Source: Pholis gunnellus
Taxonomy: Eukaryota; Chordata; Actinopteri; Perciformes; Pholidae
Direction: 5' to 3'
Assembly (NCBI GenBank): GCA_910591455.2
Contig: OU342816.1
Location: 1,152,376-1,216,375 of the forward strand
Length of the DNA: 64,000 nt
Positions 48,321 to 62,024 of this stretch are shown in pieces (positions within the stretch are counted from its first letter, which is position 1; the number at the start of each line of letters is the position of its first letter). The translations under genes and the position numbers were made by a program. The notes under the pieces are model-generated. The model made no database searches, was not told the DNA's origin, and worked only from the letters and a program-made list of their open reading frames with translations.

Positions 48321-50125
48321 GTTGTTTCCTGTAAAGACAGAAGTTAATTTTGAAAAGACTGTATGCGTGTAACAAGTGGAAACTGAACTCTGTTGCTTGA
48401 TTTCGTAGGAAATCCCACAAATAATGAGAAGTAACTTTTGGTCAGATATCATATGAACCGCTGTGTGACGATACGTTGCTCAGATTCAGAGTCCCCCCCC
48501 CTCAGATCTGCAGACGAGAGCCTCATAAATCTTCTATGTAATGTGTTTGTCTCTCTTTACTCCCTGAAGAGACAGCATTTTAAATCTTCTCACATTACAA
48601 AATAACACAGGACCTGCTCCAGTGGTAAAAAGGGCTGAAAACTGGCCTGGTTTCTGATGGGTTTGACGGAGCGAAGCATGACTCCCCAGTGAACCCTGAA
48701 ACGATCCGTGATCAGCCACATCTTAATTAGAGGGCACTTGGGTATTTTTCAGTCGTCCGTCTCGTGCTCCTCCTCGAACACGGTGATGCTGTGCAGCCAA
48801 AGTAAACTCAGCCCACCGCTCCGAAAAACCAGATTTCCACAATCAGGAAATTAAACCTGGCAGTGGGAGGTCAGGCAAGGGAAAATATGACCAGAGGACC
48901 AGAGACTTTCTTATTATTCCTCTTTTTCTTTCTTTCCATTTGTCTTTATTCAATCTCGACATTGATGCATGCAGTTAAGAGCAGAAGGGGAGCGTAAGGG
49001 GTGAAAAACCAAAGACGACACTTTAAAATACAATGAGGCCGTAACTATTCACCCGTGTCCTATTTATCATTGTGAATCTGTATTTAGAAAGAGATCTGTT
49101 TTCTCACAGCACTCCTGGCAAAGCAGCTAGACAGAGGAAGGAGAAGAAAAGATGAGATAAAGCCACTCAGTCTGCAAATAGATGATCTGGTTCATAGATC
49201 ATCACAAGGTATTTCCAGACTAGGGGAGGAGATTTACTGCTCAGGCTGGATTTTTATTGTGGATCATAAAAAAGAAAAACTAGACTTACATTGAGAGAAA
49301 GACGAGGCTGAGAGATTCGTCACTGACTCAATACTGCAAACAGAATATAACAACACAGTTGTTCATTGTAACTGACCGAACTGCTGTGCAGCAGATTGTT
49401 TCTGCCCGCTGTGTGTTACATTACATTTAAAGATCCTCTAAAACAGTTTCATTCCTGGAAGAAATACAAGTAATGACAACTAACTTTCACCCTTTTAAAA
49501 CACTGTTACAAAGTGCTCTACAATATAACAGAACATGTCAAAAATACACCGAGAATTAAATAAACTAAGCGCCAAAACTAAACACATCAAAACAGAGATT
49601 AAAAACAAACTAAAATGACGTAAAAAACACAAATTTAATCACATTCTAAAAAGTTTATGTAAGAATCTGGACCTCGATTCAACAAGGAACGACGCATCCG
49701 AGGCTCTTATTGTGCGAGACGGGACATGGGGCCTCTCAGGGCTTTGTACATAATCAATAATATCAAGCAACAGGTTTCAGCTGCAGAGTTTGGGATGAGG
49801 TGCAGGTATTGTTTTGTGATGCCAGAGAGCAAGAATGTAATCAACGTGGATAACGGTTTCTAGATATAAACTAGATTACATTCAGTTGTGAGTATGAAGC
49901 CGTATAACCGAAATAAACAGCAGCTGTCTACAGTGTAATGAGTGCAGCAGTGGGATGTAACTCACAGTTTCCACTCATGCCTCTGCGTTCACATCTCCGT
50001 TATTATGAACGGATGCTAAATGGCTAAAATGTCATTTCAAATAGGCCTCTTCAGACTGAACTTTCCCTCGTGTCAATAGGCTGTTTGTGTCCTAACCGTC
50101 GAAAACATGAAGGCTTTCTGGTGGA

Positions 50126-50142
50126 GGGGGGGGGGGGGGGGG
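50126..50142 (+). repeat. G17 homopolymer
   Basis: Seventeen consecutive G in intron 2, inside a spurious open frame. Confidence 0.95.
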
Positions 50143-51376
50143 TTATCATCCTACGCAGTCCACCAGACACTCGCCGCCTCATAAGAGCTTCCCCGATAGC
50201 AACACCTCCGCGGTTCATATCTGAAGCATTGCCTCAGCCCGGCCAAACGCCGTGCCAGCTGCAGCTGGATGACCTCACCTCTCTGGACGTCAACGCTCCC
50301 TCGCTGTGTGGTCGGACGGGTCGGTGCACGCTCGCGGTTAATAGTCTTCATGCCTCCGTGGAAGGAGGTGTGAAAGAAGAGAGGACAGCGCACACACACA
50401 GAGAGACATTGATCCTTTCGTTACTCTGCGTGATGTCCTGGTGTTACCCTTTTTTGCAAGTTGGATGCTTTCCCACTGAACCGCCGATACCATGGCGACG
50501 AAAAAACCTCCCAACCCGAAGGAACCCAAAGAATTGTTGTTGTTTGATACGACAGGCAAACCGCCACTACTTCAACGCATAACTCAAAACTGAAAGAGGA
50601 ATGCAAGTGGAGCGTTGAGTGATGCCATTGGAGATTAATCGCAATGTTTTTATCAGCCTGAGAAATAGGTTGCACGCCATTAACTTCACTAAAGCGTTTA
50701 ATTCTCTGGAAATGCGTGTGCATGCACAGTAGGCCCCTTTCAGCAGAGCTGTAAATAATCTATTTTATCATTGCTGCCAGTCAGTAAATCATTATCTTTT
50801 TTTGTAAGGAAATGCAACTGGAGTCAATTACAGGAGGGGGAGGGGAAGGCTCAGATACCACTAATTCAGTTATCATTACTTTTGATAAATCTTTGGCCCA
50901 AAATGCAATGTTTTCCCTTTCCAAAACCTGGACTCCTCAAAGAGTGGAGTCATGATGTGATAATGACTTTATCTTCGTACCAATGGGAGGAGGCCCGAAC
51001 GACGCTGTATCCCATTCCTAATGTGAATACCTGCCAAATGCACAAAACCACATCTTCACATGCACATACATGCATACGATTACCAAGCTTCCAGTGCAGC
51101 GTGTGATTGGTTGACAAAGTTGCTCTGTGGCACATGCAGCAAAAGTGGACGTTCTTGCGCCTTACTTGGTAAACAAATCTGGGGTTAGTGGCATATCATG
51201 TGACGCTAAAGTTGTTGTCTTTTTCCAGCTTACAGTACATTTTCATTTTCTTTATACGCTGGATCTTCATTGGAAAACCTGTCAGCAAATAAAGCTCACC
51301 TCTCAGCAGAAACACCTGGGTGTTCGATGGAGCAAGGCTGATCTGACTCTTTTCTCTCATGGGTATTGTCTTTCAG

Positions 51377-51458
51377 GTCGGGATCAGGAGACAGAGTGTG
51401 GTCGCCAACGGTTAGTGAAGACGGCAAGACAAGCCCTTACATGGAGCCTGACTCACAG
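51377..51458 (+). CDS. pdlim4: PDZ and LIM domain protein 4, coding exon 3
   Basis: One base completes Arg82, then residues 83-109 are SGSGDRVWSPTVSEDGKTSP and YMEPDSQ. The segment follows the PDZ domain and matches the post-PDZ linker of small ALP-family proteins (VWSPxVxEDGKxxPY occurs in PDLIM1/PDLIM3 as I recall them). The acceptor is attgtctttcag and the donor CACAG|GTAACC, leaving phase 0 for exon 4. It joins in frame with both neighbours, which is strong support for a real exon. Confidence 0.9.
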
Positions 51459-53439
51459 GTAACCACTGTTTACTCTGGATTTACCGAAGCACCAGTAACA
51501 AGGGTTTTCTTTACATCTACATTCACACCCACTGGGAAGCTGTCACAACTGATCCGCTTGAATTTCTCATGCTGCCAACCCAGAGAAATACACAGTTCAT
51601 ACTCCAGGCACCCCGACAAAGTATGCTCTGTTGCATGCAGTTTGCATTCAGCTGCTACTTTATCATCACATTGCCCCTTGAACTGTGACCCCCTTGCTCA
51701 TATATCTGCTGTGCAGGGGATTGTGGGTCGGAGTAACCAGAAAAGCATGCTGCCTTTCATACTGCAAAATGTGACCAGATGAGTAGAACGTCCTGGTATT
51801 TTTGGCAAACTGCATTTGACATACTGTGTATTGGGACAATCTAAATCGTTTTCTGTCTACCTAACTTGTTCTGTCTCATGAGACAATCATATATAAATAT
51901 AAATAAACCCCCAGTTCAACCATCATAGTGTTAAATTAAGTTTTACTGCTAAAAATATGCAATTGGGAGATCGCCAGCAATGCTTTCTAGTCACCCATGA
52001 ACTCAACTGAAACGTAAATGACAAAGTTATCATGATGCGTTCAAATATTATATTATAAAAACTTGAATAAATACAGTTTTTTAAAGAAGTTGTTTTCACA
52101 TTAATATAAAATATATTAATTATGACCTGTTTATCTTCCTAACACGAGCTTTAAGCAGCTAATAATCATCATAAAAACTAGTAAAAACAAGACTTTGTTT
52201 TATCAGTAATTTACAATCTTTTATTTCCTAATCATTTAAACTGTGTGTATTATGCAAATATAACTTTAACAAAGTAAAAGGCTAACATTTTGAATATTTG
52301 ACAGTTAACACTGACTTCAGAGTGGTTGGTGAAAGAGAACGGTCTGGAGTCTTGTATCTCAGCTCCTTAAACAAAACCAAACAACAACAACAAAATCGGC
52401 CGATATGACTCATCGACGATCAGCAAACGTATCAGCCCAAAGAAACCTTATCGGGACATCTCTAAAAGTTATATTTCCTCCTTTTTATTTCTGCTGATCT
52501 CATCCGTTACTCTAGAGTTTTGTGGTCCGATGCGGCCCGATCAGCTACAGCAAATATTTAGATTTAAATCTAAGTTTTTGACTTAATTATGCATATTCAA
52601 TGCCGTAGACAAGCACTTATAGCAGCCACCTTAATAAACAAGGTGCTGACCCACATTTCTCCGGTCTGATTTATGTAACATTTGGTTTGTACTTTGAACT
52701 TTACTGCTGTGGATCAGGGTATTTTGCCCCCTACCACATCAGCCACAAGAGAGGATCATTGACATCTGGGGTCATAACTTAAAAGTTCAGTTCTCTGGGT
52801 GTGAGACCCAAGTCTTCTCACTCTGTTTATATCATAAACAGAATCCATGGAAACAGGCACAACACTTGATCCGTAAATTGCATGTACACTATCAATCACA
52901 TGGTTATAAATGAGATAATGCGTCCCACTGTTCACTGGAAAAGGTTTTGAAATAGTATCTTGATTGTTCTCCGCTCGTACGAGCTGCCAAATGGACATTC
53001 AAGGCATGATGAACTCCAGCAGATGATCTTTTCCAAGTTTTCCAGAGCTGGCAAGCTGACAGGTTTCTGCTGTGATTATTGAGACTGTGTGACTGAAAGA
53101 GACAGACAATGAGCATATTGTGGCTCAGACGTGCGAGTGTCCATTCGTCAAGTGTTGCATTGTGGTAGCTGTGTCTCTCGGCCCTCGCTGTGGAAGGGTC
53201 TCCTTGTCTCAAAAAAAAAAAGAAAAAAGGGTGGAGCAGACGCACAAAGAGCTGAAATCTATCTGTCCGCCTTTTGATGCCTTACAGGAAAGTATTGTTT
53301 TCCGTTTCAGAGAAGAAAGTGAAAGAGACTTCAGCGTATGTAATTCATCTGGGTTGTTTGTGGTCGTAGGATCATATGAATTCTCTCTCTGACATTATCG
53401 GCAGCTTCCCGGGAGACTTTTATTCTGAAATTACCAATC

Positions 53440-53745
53440 AGTAGTAGAGATGCCTGATACCAATACTGATATTGGTATTGCTGGATGTGGTATATCGGTA
53501 TTAGATACCAATATATCAATTAGTATAAATCAGCACATTGGTATCTATGTATTTATGTATTACATTTTGTTTTACAAAGTTAGTAAAGCAATGTTTAAGT
53601 CAAGTCACATAAAATAATGCACACTTGCACACAGTAAGGCAGACGGGTAGGTAAGGTACTTCAGACCCGGATGTTGCCGCCTGGTATCGGATTGGTATTC
53701 GGTACCGGTCGATACCCGAAGCCATATCGGTACTGGGACTGATAA
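53440..53745. mobile_element. hAT-like non-autonomous element, degenerate
   Basis: The left part has agatgcctgataccaatact and repeated 'ttggtat'. The right part has ggtattcggtaccggtcgat acccgaagcc. Repeated GGTAT/ATACC motifs toward both ends give imperfect inverted-repeat character. No transposase. A related fragment, cggccgatatgactcatcga, lies near 52400. Confidence 0.5.
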
Positions 53746-55183
53746 AGTCGTAAGTGCTGCATCTGAACTGCTCAGTAATTTTGTGTATTTTGAACCATGG
53801 TCACAGAACTAAGTTGTTTCTGATTGTACTGCCTGTAAAACAAGAATGTCCTGCCTCCTAGAGCACAATACTGTACACATAAAGAAGAATCAGATAAAAC
53901 AGTCTAAATGCCCTGCCGTATGTTTGATGAAATACCAAACCTGAGCGAGAGAGGAACCATCAGCAACAACTGTTTATACAAACACAGTAATACGAGAGGA
54001 GCAAATCTGTCAGCTCTCTCCGTAACATCTTATCCAGTCCTTCCTCCCTCCCTCCCTCACTGAAGCCTTGAAAATGTTCCCTGGCGTCTGTTTTAATGAA
54101 GCGAACCTGGACGGCTCAGTCGGGGCCACTTCATCGTCACGCTCAGGTGGATTCTTCTGAGCATGAAAAGAGGAAACATCCGCTTCCTGGGGTCACATAA
54201 CAGACCAAGGCTCTCTGTTTCTTTGTCTATTCTGACACATAACAATGCAGATTGTTCCTCAATGGAAACATTATGCACCGGGACGTCCATCACACCATTT
54301 AAACCAAATCCAGACTGAACTGTGTGATACTTTTGGCCCACGGTTACTCCAATGACGAGACGGTTTGGACGGCATTAGCAGAAATTAAGTGAATCAAATC
54401 GCTGGATGAGGATGACAAGACAATTCTTGATTGTGCTGGCAAAGATTTGAAGCTGTCATCCACAACCTACCTATGCTGAAGAAGTACGCTTTGGCTAGCA
54501 GGGTGCTAACTGAGACGTACCAGGACACTTGTACAAAGACAACAATTACTCTAAAAAAAGAAAATGGCCGCACATTTTTCGGGCCTACACAGGCATGTAT
54601 TGGTGTTTTTACTGTGCAGATTGACCCCAAAGAATATTGCAATATTTCTACCACTTGAGCCCAAGAAACAGCTCCTGAATAGTTAAGAATTAAATGACGG
54701 CATTAATCAGGAAGTTCTTTATTTAACAAACCGTCTATGTTGGAAATTCCAGTCTAGCTTGTGGGAACTCAGCAGGAAGTGACACATGGAAGCTATGAGG
54801 TGTTTCCTTTCACCTTGGGAACATGGGACATTCTCATAAAAGTCGATGAGGAAATGCTCTATTGTTGGTTATAAGTAAGTGTTTGCGTTTTTGCACTCCG
54901 GTGAAATTGCATCATGTGTTTCCAAAGATATGTGCTCATGTCTTTGGCTAGACTTTCCACTGGCTCCTGGATGTCACGCAGCTCTCCTGAAATAGAAATG
55001 CTTTTGATAATGGGAGGTGGCAGGGATGAGATAATGACCAGGTGTCAAACAGGAAGTCAAACAGCAAGTGCATGTGTTGGTTTTGACAACCAAATTTTAG
55101 CTGATGCTCCTCTGTGTTGTTCAGAGAAGACTAATGAGTTGCAATCAGATGCTTCGCATGCAGTTTCCAAATTGTATGCAAAG

Positions 55184-55351
<168 letters not shown>

Positions 55352-55778
55352 TTAAGGCAACATCAAGTTGAAAGTACTGAATGATCTGAGCTTTTTGCAT
55401 CAAAGAACCCCTGATTGAAGACTGAAGGGCCTGACCTACTGAACAGCTTTGGTTCTCAAACTTTCTCTGTCAGGTCCACCTTTAGAAAAAGGACTGATTA
55501 TGGTTCATGTGCTCACCAAACCACCTGTTGGAAAGAGTGTGAAACGGGCAAAAGTATTCCAGATGATCTCAACCGTCAATAATTCAAATCAAAAAGTCAG
55601 AATATTAGTGTTAAACTATGACAGTGGTTTAACCAGACTGATGGCGGTGAATGTGATTGATGGTGTAACTGAGAAATGTATGTAGAGGGAGGCTTTATTC
55701 ATTTTTATTCAGGAACAATCATTTTTGTTTCTGCTTCGGGCGAACTCGACCACGTCATTGGTCTTTAACAATAAGACC

Positions 55779-55997
55779 TTTTCACAGCGGCCATCTTGAC
55801 ATGTAATTGCAGGGTAAACACAGGTGTAATTGATAAAACTGATAAAGGTCCCATTCTACTTAGTGTCACAGACATTACAGTGAGCCATCATGCACAATAC
55901 CTGGGAACCACCTAAATGGAACAGGGCCATAATTGTTTTTTTTTAATCACACCTGTGTTTACCCTGCAATTACATGTCAAGATGGCTGCTGTGAAAA
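55779..55997. mobile_element. 219-bp foldback MITE with 50-bp inverted ends
   Basis: The left end ttttcacagcggccatcttg (acatgtaattgcagggtaaa cacaggtgt) is matched by the reverse complement of the right end with one mismatch over about 50 bp. The centre is unrelated and there is no open frame. The ends contain a CAAGATGGC core. The target-site duplication is unclear. Confidence 0.88.
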
Positions 55998-57469
55998 CGG
56001 AGCAATACAAGCCTCGATACACGCTTCAAAGAAACCTTCCTGGATTTCTCACGTCTTCAGAATCTCATCGTTCCAGAGCTGCGTCGCTCTCTTTGTTCTG
56101 AGAGGTTTGTTATCTCCTCGTTTAATAGCTCCTGACCTCATCCATCGTCAGATAGCGGAGGTAAAGTGACAGCAATCAAATGCGCAAATTATCACTTTAA
56201 AAGATGGAAATTACATCAGGTTTTGCGAGATGTCCTTCGACGAAATAACGTCTAGTGGCTCGAGCATATATATGCCGCTGAAACATAATATCACTTTTTT
56301 TTTTCTCCAGAGAGAAAGAGCAAAATTGTAAATGGTTATCTCATTGTACATCTGTCGCTCGTACTCTTGGAACAGTTTTAATGCAGAAGTAAAGCGATAC
56401 CAACAGTTAAATCTCCTCAGTGGCAGCTTCAAGTAGGTGGGAATGGTCTATCGGTCAGTGTTGAAGCCAAACAGTTTTTTGGCAAGTAATGCCATTTATG
56501 GCCTGTTATTAAAGTGATATCTATTGTGGCCGAGCTCTACGGCCTTGTGGAAAGAATGAGGAAGCTGATCTGGATCACACGTCACCGAGGCTTCCAGGAG
56601 CCGGCGGCTGAAGGCCGGTCTCTCCATGCCAACATTAATGGGAGCTGACAGACGGAGTCCTTGCATGACTTGCAGACTGTAATTCCTTCACTGCTTGGAA
56701 TTTAATTTGAGTTCAGTCAAAAAATATTGAAAAGAATTGCGTGCGTGATCCAAATTTGTATTGTGAATGGACAAGACAAATTAAGAGTAATTTGCCTTTA
56801 AAAGAAAAACATAAGATAGTTGTTAACTTAATTCGTCAAAGATGCACGTTTTATGCTTAATGTGGCCAGTTTTCGTGCAAAGACTTGATAAACATGCACA
56901 ACCATAAAGATGCTGAGTATAAAACAATAAGGGGCCATTAAAAGGGTTTAGAGTGTTCTCATTGGTTGCCAAAATATGTTTACTGGGTGCACTGCTACTT
57001 AATCCTCTGCCAGAGACCAGTTTAGCATTGCTGGGAAGTCTTCTTTAGCAGCTCCACATTCATTCACACAGCCGGCCTTTTAGATCACAGACCTCTGACC
57101 CCACTTATTTGGTTGTTTGTGTTCACTAATCAGCCAGTAATCCCCAGAAATGTCCAAAGCAGTCTTTGGGTTTTTACTAATGGAGCCCTCCCTGCTCCGC
57201 TTGGCTGTCAGCGGGCTGGGGAGTGGACAGGGTCAGCGAGAGACTGAACCCGGCCAGGCTCATTAACATTCAGAAGATTTGTAATAACAGTCTCGTCTCT
57301 GGGCCGTCTTCTGAACTTTTGGGGAACGAAGCGAGAGGAAGTCCAAAATGGAGAAAGTTATTGTTGCTTATTTGCTGTGTCGCACCATCCACTTTAAAAA
57401 AAAGTTACTGCGAGGAACCAGTCTCAGTTTGATCCTGATCGTCTATAAGACCTCCATCAGTAAATAGGA

Positions 57470-57800
57470 CAGACCCAGATCCTCCAGCAGAGACCGGTCC
57501 ACCGTGGACAGACCCAGATCCTGCAGCAGAGACCGGTCCACCGTGGACAGACCCAGATCCTCCAGCAGAGACCGGTCCACCGTGAACAGACCCAGATCCT
57601 CCAGCAGAGACGGTCCACCGTGGACAGACCCAGATCCTCCAGCAGAGACCGGTCCACCGTGGACAGACCCAGATCCTCCAGCAGAGACCGGTCCACCGTG
57701 GACAGACCCAGATCCTCCAGCAGAGACCGGTCCACCGTGGACAGACCCAGATCCTCCAGCAGAGGCCGGTCCACCGTGGACAGACCCAGATCCTCCAGCA
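57470..57800. repeat. 39-bp minisatellite, about 8.5 copies
   Basis: Unit is cagacccagatcctccagca followed by gagaccggtccaccgtgga. Frames on both strands are open because 39 is a multiple of 3. A one-base deletion near 57610 (gagacggtcc) breaks phase between copies in every frame, which argues against coding. Confidence 0.95.
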
Positions 57801-58294
57801 ACGTTCATTACAGACAGTGGCCGACAGCTCTGTAACGTCAATAACGCTTTAATGCGAACTTAGCGAGGTGTATTACAAGATCGCTGTCTATTCACACAAA
57901 AGTATAACAATAGTACACACATTGAGTATTCGGTGCATGGTATGTGATTTTGGATCCAGGTTGTGTGTGACATTATTGGTCTTAGCTTCCCACGCTAACT
58001 TTATGCTAACTGACGGTTAACAAGCACAAAATAAAAGAGATCTATCAATATATTAAAATCCAGGCTGTGTTATAATGCTGCAATTAGCTCCATCGTAGAG
58101 AATTTAACTCAACCCTGTAGTGACTTGTGGAAGTAAAAGTTTCTTAAAAGCTGTATTTAAAAGAGTAAATGGATAAAATGCATTACATTTTAAATAGATT
58201 TTAACGCTACAGCCGTCTCCCTCGCAGCATTTCTTCCCTCTCAGACGGGCTCGTGGCCAGAAGCCCTGAAACTCTTACTATTTTCCGGTCTCTG

Positions 58295-58311
58295 CCCCCC
58301 CCCCCCCCCCC
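58295..58311 (+). repeat. C17 homopolymer
   Basis: Seventeen consecutive C in pdlim4 intron 3 (G17 on the minus strand). Confidence 0.95.
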
Positions 58312-58506
58312 AAAACTTCAGCTCTCTGTTACTTCGTCTCTGGCCCGTCTGTCTGTCCTCCCAGAGAGGCACCCGGGGCCAGGCCTAGGGAGCCATAAAG
58401 GGCTGGTTTGTGTTTGGTTAGTGGTGCAGAGCGCCATGTGAAAAGCTTAATTTCGAAAGGTCCAGGGGGATTAAACCATGCAGGAGGCAGAAAAGGACGG
58501 AGTTGT

Positions 58507-58537
<31 letters not shown>

Positions 58538-61500
58538 CGCACCATGAATGTGTGTGTCTGGTGAGGCAGGCAGGCCGAGGTCCTCGGTTAAAGACAGGCA
58601 TATGATTTCAATTACGGTCCTCCACTCTTTTCTCCTCCTCTCGTCTGCCTCCCCCTCCCTGCTCACTGAGCCCTTATTAGGGCCCGACACTACAGGTGAA
58701 TAGGATAAAAAAAAGAATCTAATAGATATCACCACGAAACTTCCCCAGTTCAATACTGACATTAAGACAATTATTTTTTGGTATTACAAGTTTACTGAAT
58801 TGGTATGTTTAAATATGCAAATGAGGCATTATCTAATGGTAACCTTTAGTGAATTTAAGAGAAATTTAGAGACACAAATAGACTTAAGTAGTAAAATAAA
58901 CATCTAAATGTGTATTTTGGGTGTTTTCTTTCCACTAATCTGTAAGAAGACGTGTTATTGAAGCAAAAACGCCTAAAATTGCAAAATTGATCAGTGCATG
59001 AAAACAACGTTGTTGACTTACTCAGGGTAACTTTAAGTCAGGTTGATGAGAAGATGAACTTGTTGCCTCTTGGCTGAATGCTCCTCAGTTAAACATAATT
59101 ACGTTTTTTAGTTCACACGGAGGTAAATGCACAAAAGCCGACTTTCTTCCTTTTTCCCGGCTTCCTTTGTGTCTTTCTTTCTTCTTTGGCTTCCTGTCAT
59201 CCGAACTATTAGCCACGCTTGGTCAACATTGTAAAACAGGTCAGTGAAATCAGATGGCAGCCTGTATTTATGTGCATATATAGAAGTAGACAACGCTGGT
59301 TCTCATAAATAGTTACTGCGCTATGATCTCTTTCTCCTTCTTTCTCCGCAGCCACGCTCAAGAGAGAGACATTTGGAAATAGATGATCTCACAGATGGAC
59401 TTTTTCAACAGCCTTGTTATGTTGAGTTCCTGTCGGAGATAAAAAAGTGAAGCTGCTCATATTAACTTTAAACTGTTTTGACTACATTGGGAAAACAAGA
59501 TAAGGTTTCCAGGGGAATTGGGGCGATAAGACATTCACCAGATTAACGTGACTGTCACTTTAAGACTAAATCTCCATTAAACCTGCATGTTGTCCAGACG
59601 TGAAAAGGTGCAATCAATCTTTTTAATGCGACGTTTGGCTTACAGCTGATTTGTGCAGTAAAAGGAAAACCAAGCCACCTTACCTTCAGAGCAACTTGAA
59701 AGCATTTGCAGGTCCTGAATGTTACCAAACTGGCATTTTTATAAGGCATGCACCAGATGTGCTGCCTTATAAATCTCAAAGCAAATATCTTTCTACAGCA
59801 AGCATGTGAGTAAAGACACAAGGAGTGAGAGGGGGAGGGGGGTTCAGGTCTGCTGAGACAGAAGGAGTGTGAGGGTGATTATGGGTAAACATGTAAACAA
59901 CAGGGAAATACACCGAAACAACCTTCCAGGTGGGCACATACACACCTTCTGGCACTGGGAGTTATTACAAAAACACTGTCGATGTGTGCTTTGTGTACGC
60001 CGACCAGCTGGTCTCACACAGCCAGCAGCTCCTCACAGCTCCTAGATCATTGGTGTAAATTAGGCGTTATTTGGATAAACGGATCACATTTTGGAATCTA
60101 AATGGTTACTTTTCACGCCTGAAAAATGATTAAAACTTAATAAAAAGTATATAAAATAAAAAAATTTTAAAGCTTAAAAACTGTGTTTTGTAAATAAAGG
60201 ATGATAATGCTGGTAACGCTGGTAAAGTAAGATCACAAAATGATGGACCGCAGAAGCGCCCTAGTTCAGGCAAAGAATAAGGTCAACAGGATGTTGTGTG
60301 CTGCTCAGATCGTTGAGCCCAGATGTGATTCATTTTAAGATTTGGGGCTACATAAACAAAACGGACTTGATTTCTTCTTCAGGACAGTTTCCCCTCCGGT
60401 CAACAAAGGACGGGAATGTTTTTTTTATCTTGTCCGTATATATCAACGTCAGCGTGCGATTACCTGTTCTCTACATATTATGTTTGTACAGATTAGGAGT
60501 CATAACTGAAATGTCCTCACTGTCATGCCACTGCAGGAGCATGAAACACAATATACTCAGGGATTTTCCTCCACTCGACTCCTTTCTTCTGCCAACACAG
60601 ACATGAATAAGCTCGCCCGACAGTCATACAGTTATTGTACTGATTGATATCTGCAGGTTTAATATAAATATGAGAAATGAATAATGGATTCTCAATAATA
60701 CTTAAAACACATGTCGGGACACAGATTTGTCCTGAAGAACTTCACCCTTCCAGCTCTGGGTTTGTTCTCAGGAAACTAAAGAGATTAATCGAGCTCTGCA
60801 ATAAAGATTGCTCAAGTTCAAAAGGCCACTTTTTCAAATCCACCCATCTTTTCCTGTTTAAACGCATGCAGAAATGTTCTTGGAAGGGTGGAGATGTTTG
60901 GGTAGTAAGGTGGTACAGAAAGGGTAAAGTTATCAGCGCTATATCAAGATGTATTTCCTCTGTAGGATGCGTTGCTAAATCAGGACATGCATCAGCAATA
61001 TCAGTGAGACCTGGTGCAAATCTGAGGGAATCAGTGATTTTATCACGTTGTTACTCCGTCTACGTCCACAAAACACAGAGGTTTCGAGAACCTTTGATTA
61101 AGATCACATGAGGTCCACCATCTGTACAAATAGGGCTAAAGATATCGAGACGGATCTGGTTTCTGGTTTACTCTGAGACAGAGCCACAGAGAGCTGGGTG
61201 TTTCTGAGGGTTTGGCTCTGGAAGAGAAGCTCCATGAACTTTAACCAGGAGCGGCTATCTGCTGGTGTTTTTCTGCTAAGAAGGTTTTTTAGATTCATCT
61301 ATCTTTTTCGGGGAAGAGTAGGAAGATGTGGTTTTAAATTTCTCCAAAGTCACCCCGTCTTAACTACAGGAGGTGGGACAATGACAGGGTCGGGTTGTGG
61401 GCTCGTTGGTGTAGAGGAGGACTGAAAAGTGCTGATTACAGAAGACCTTTGTGTTTGTGTGTGTCAGGACATGTGTGTGTGTGTGTGTGTGTGTGGTCCA

Positions 61501-62024
61501 TGCGAGGGCCGAGGACAGGATGACATGCAGCAGACCCATCTGTTGAAGTGACAGGGGTCCTGTCTGGAGAAGCTGTGAACCTCCACCTCCTGCGGTTAAG
61601 GCACTTTAAGCTAGCCCAAAAACACACACAGTCACACACATGCACCTCACACTCATTCCAGTGGCTCAACAGTCCGACTGTTTCCCATCCTGCTGCATTG
61701 CTTAACTTGTAAACAAGTCACTTTGTTTCAGCTAAAAAACGTTTATAGTCTTGTGATAATGTGCAGCCCTGTTCAGTCTTTCAGAACGGTCGGCTATCTC
61801 GGAAAATTCAAAACACTATGAGAGGTGGTGACATCACCGCAAGCCGTGCAATAAAACTTTATCTGTAAAGTTCAGCCTCTGAGACGGACGAGCCAGGCTG
61901 GCAGTGAGCGTTATCGCTGAAGTGGGCTGATAGCTGTGGTAAACACCGAGAGGCTCAGTGATGTCACTGTGGAGCTAATGCATGAAAAGGGCATTGACCT
62001 CGGCAGAAAGCAGGTCGAGTCTAA

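Larger units (their letters stand above)
41866..51376 (+). other. pdlim4: pdlim4 intron 2 (9.5 kb)
   Basis: GT-AG intron (GTACGA to TTTCAG), phase 2. It contains dispersed-repeat fragments at 44537-44640 and 45353-45500, CTCF/YY1-family copies at 45518-46030 (+) and 47078-47205 (-), a satellite-parent fragment at 48235-48320, and G runs of 18 (45189-45206) and 17 (50126-50142). Open frames at 46.4-47.9 and 50.1-50.7 kb have no splice context and no recognised domain. Confidence 0.85.

Noticed and set aside
50070..50582. 170-codon plus-strand frame in pdlim4 intron 2
   Set aside because: It includes the G17 run and low-complexity peptide. No acceptor or donor joins it in frame with pdlim4 and no domain was recognised.
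57443..57863. Open frames on both strands, e.g. DPDPPAETGPPWT repeats
   Set aside because: The minisatellite period of 39 keeps several frames open. A one-base deletion in one copy shifts phase, and the tract lies inside an intron.
60677..61111. 144-codon plus-strand frame
   Set aside because: Longest non-repeat frame in intron 3, but AT-rich codon use, no recognised domain and no splice context; likely chance.
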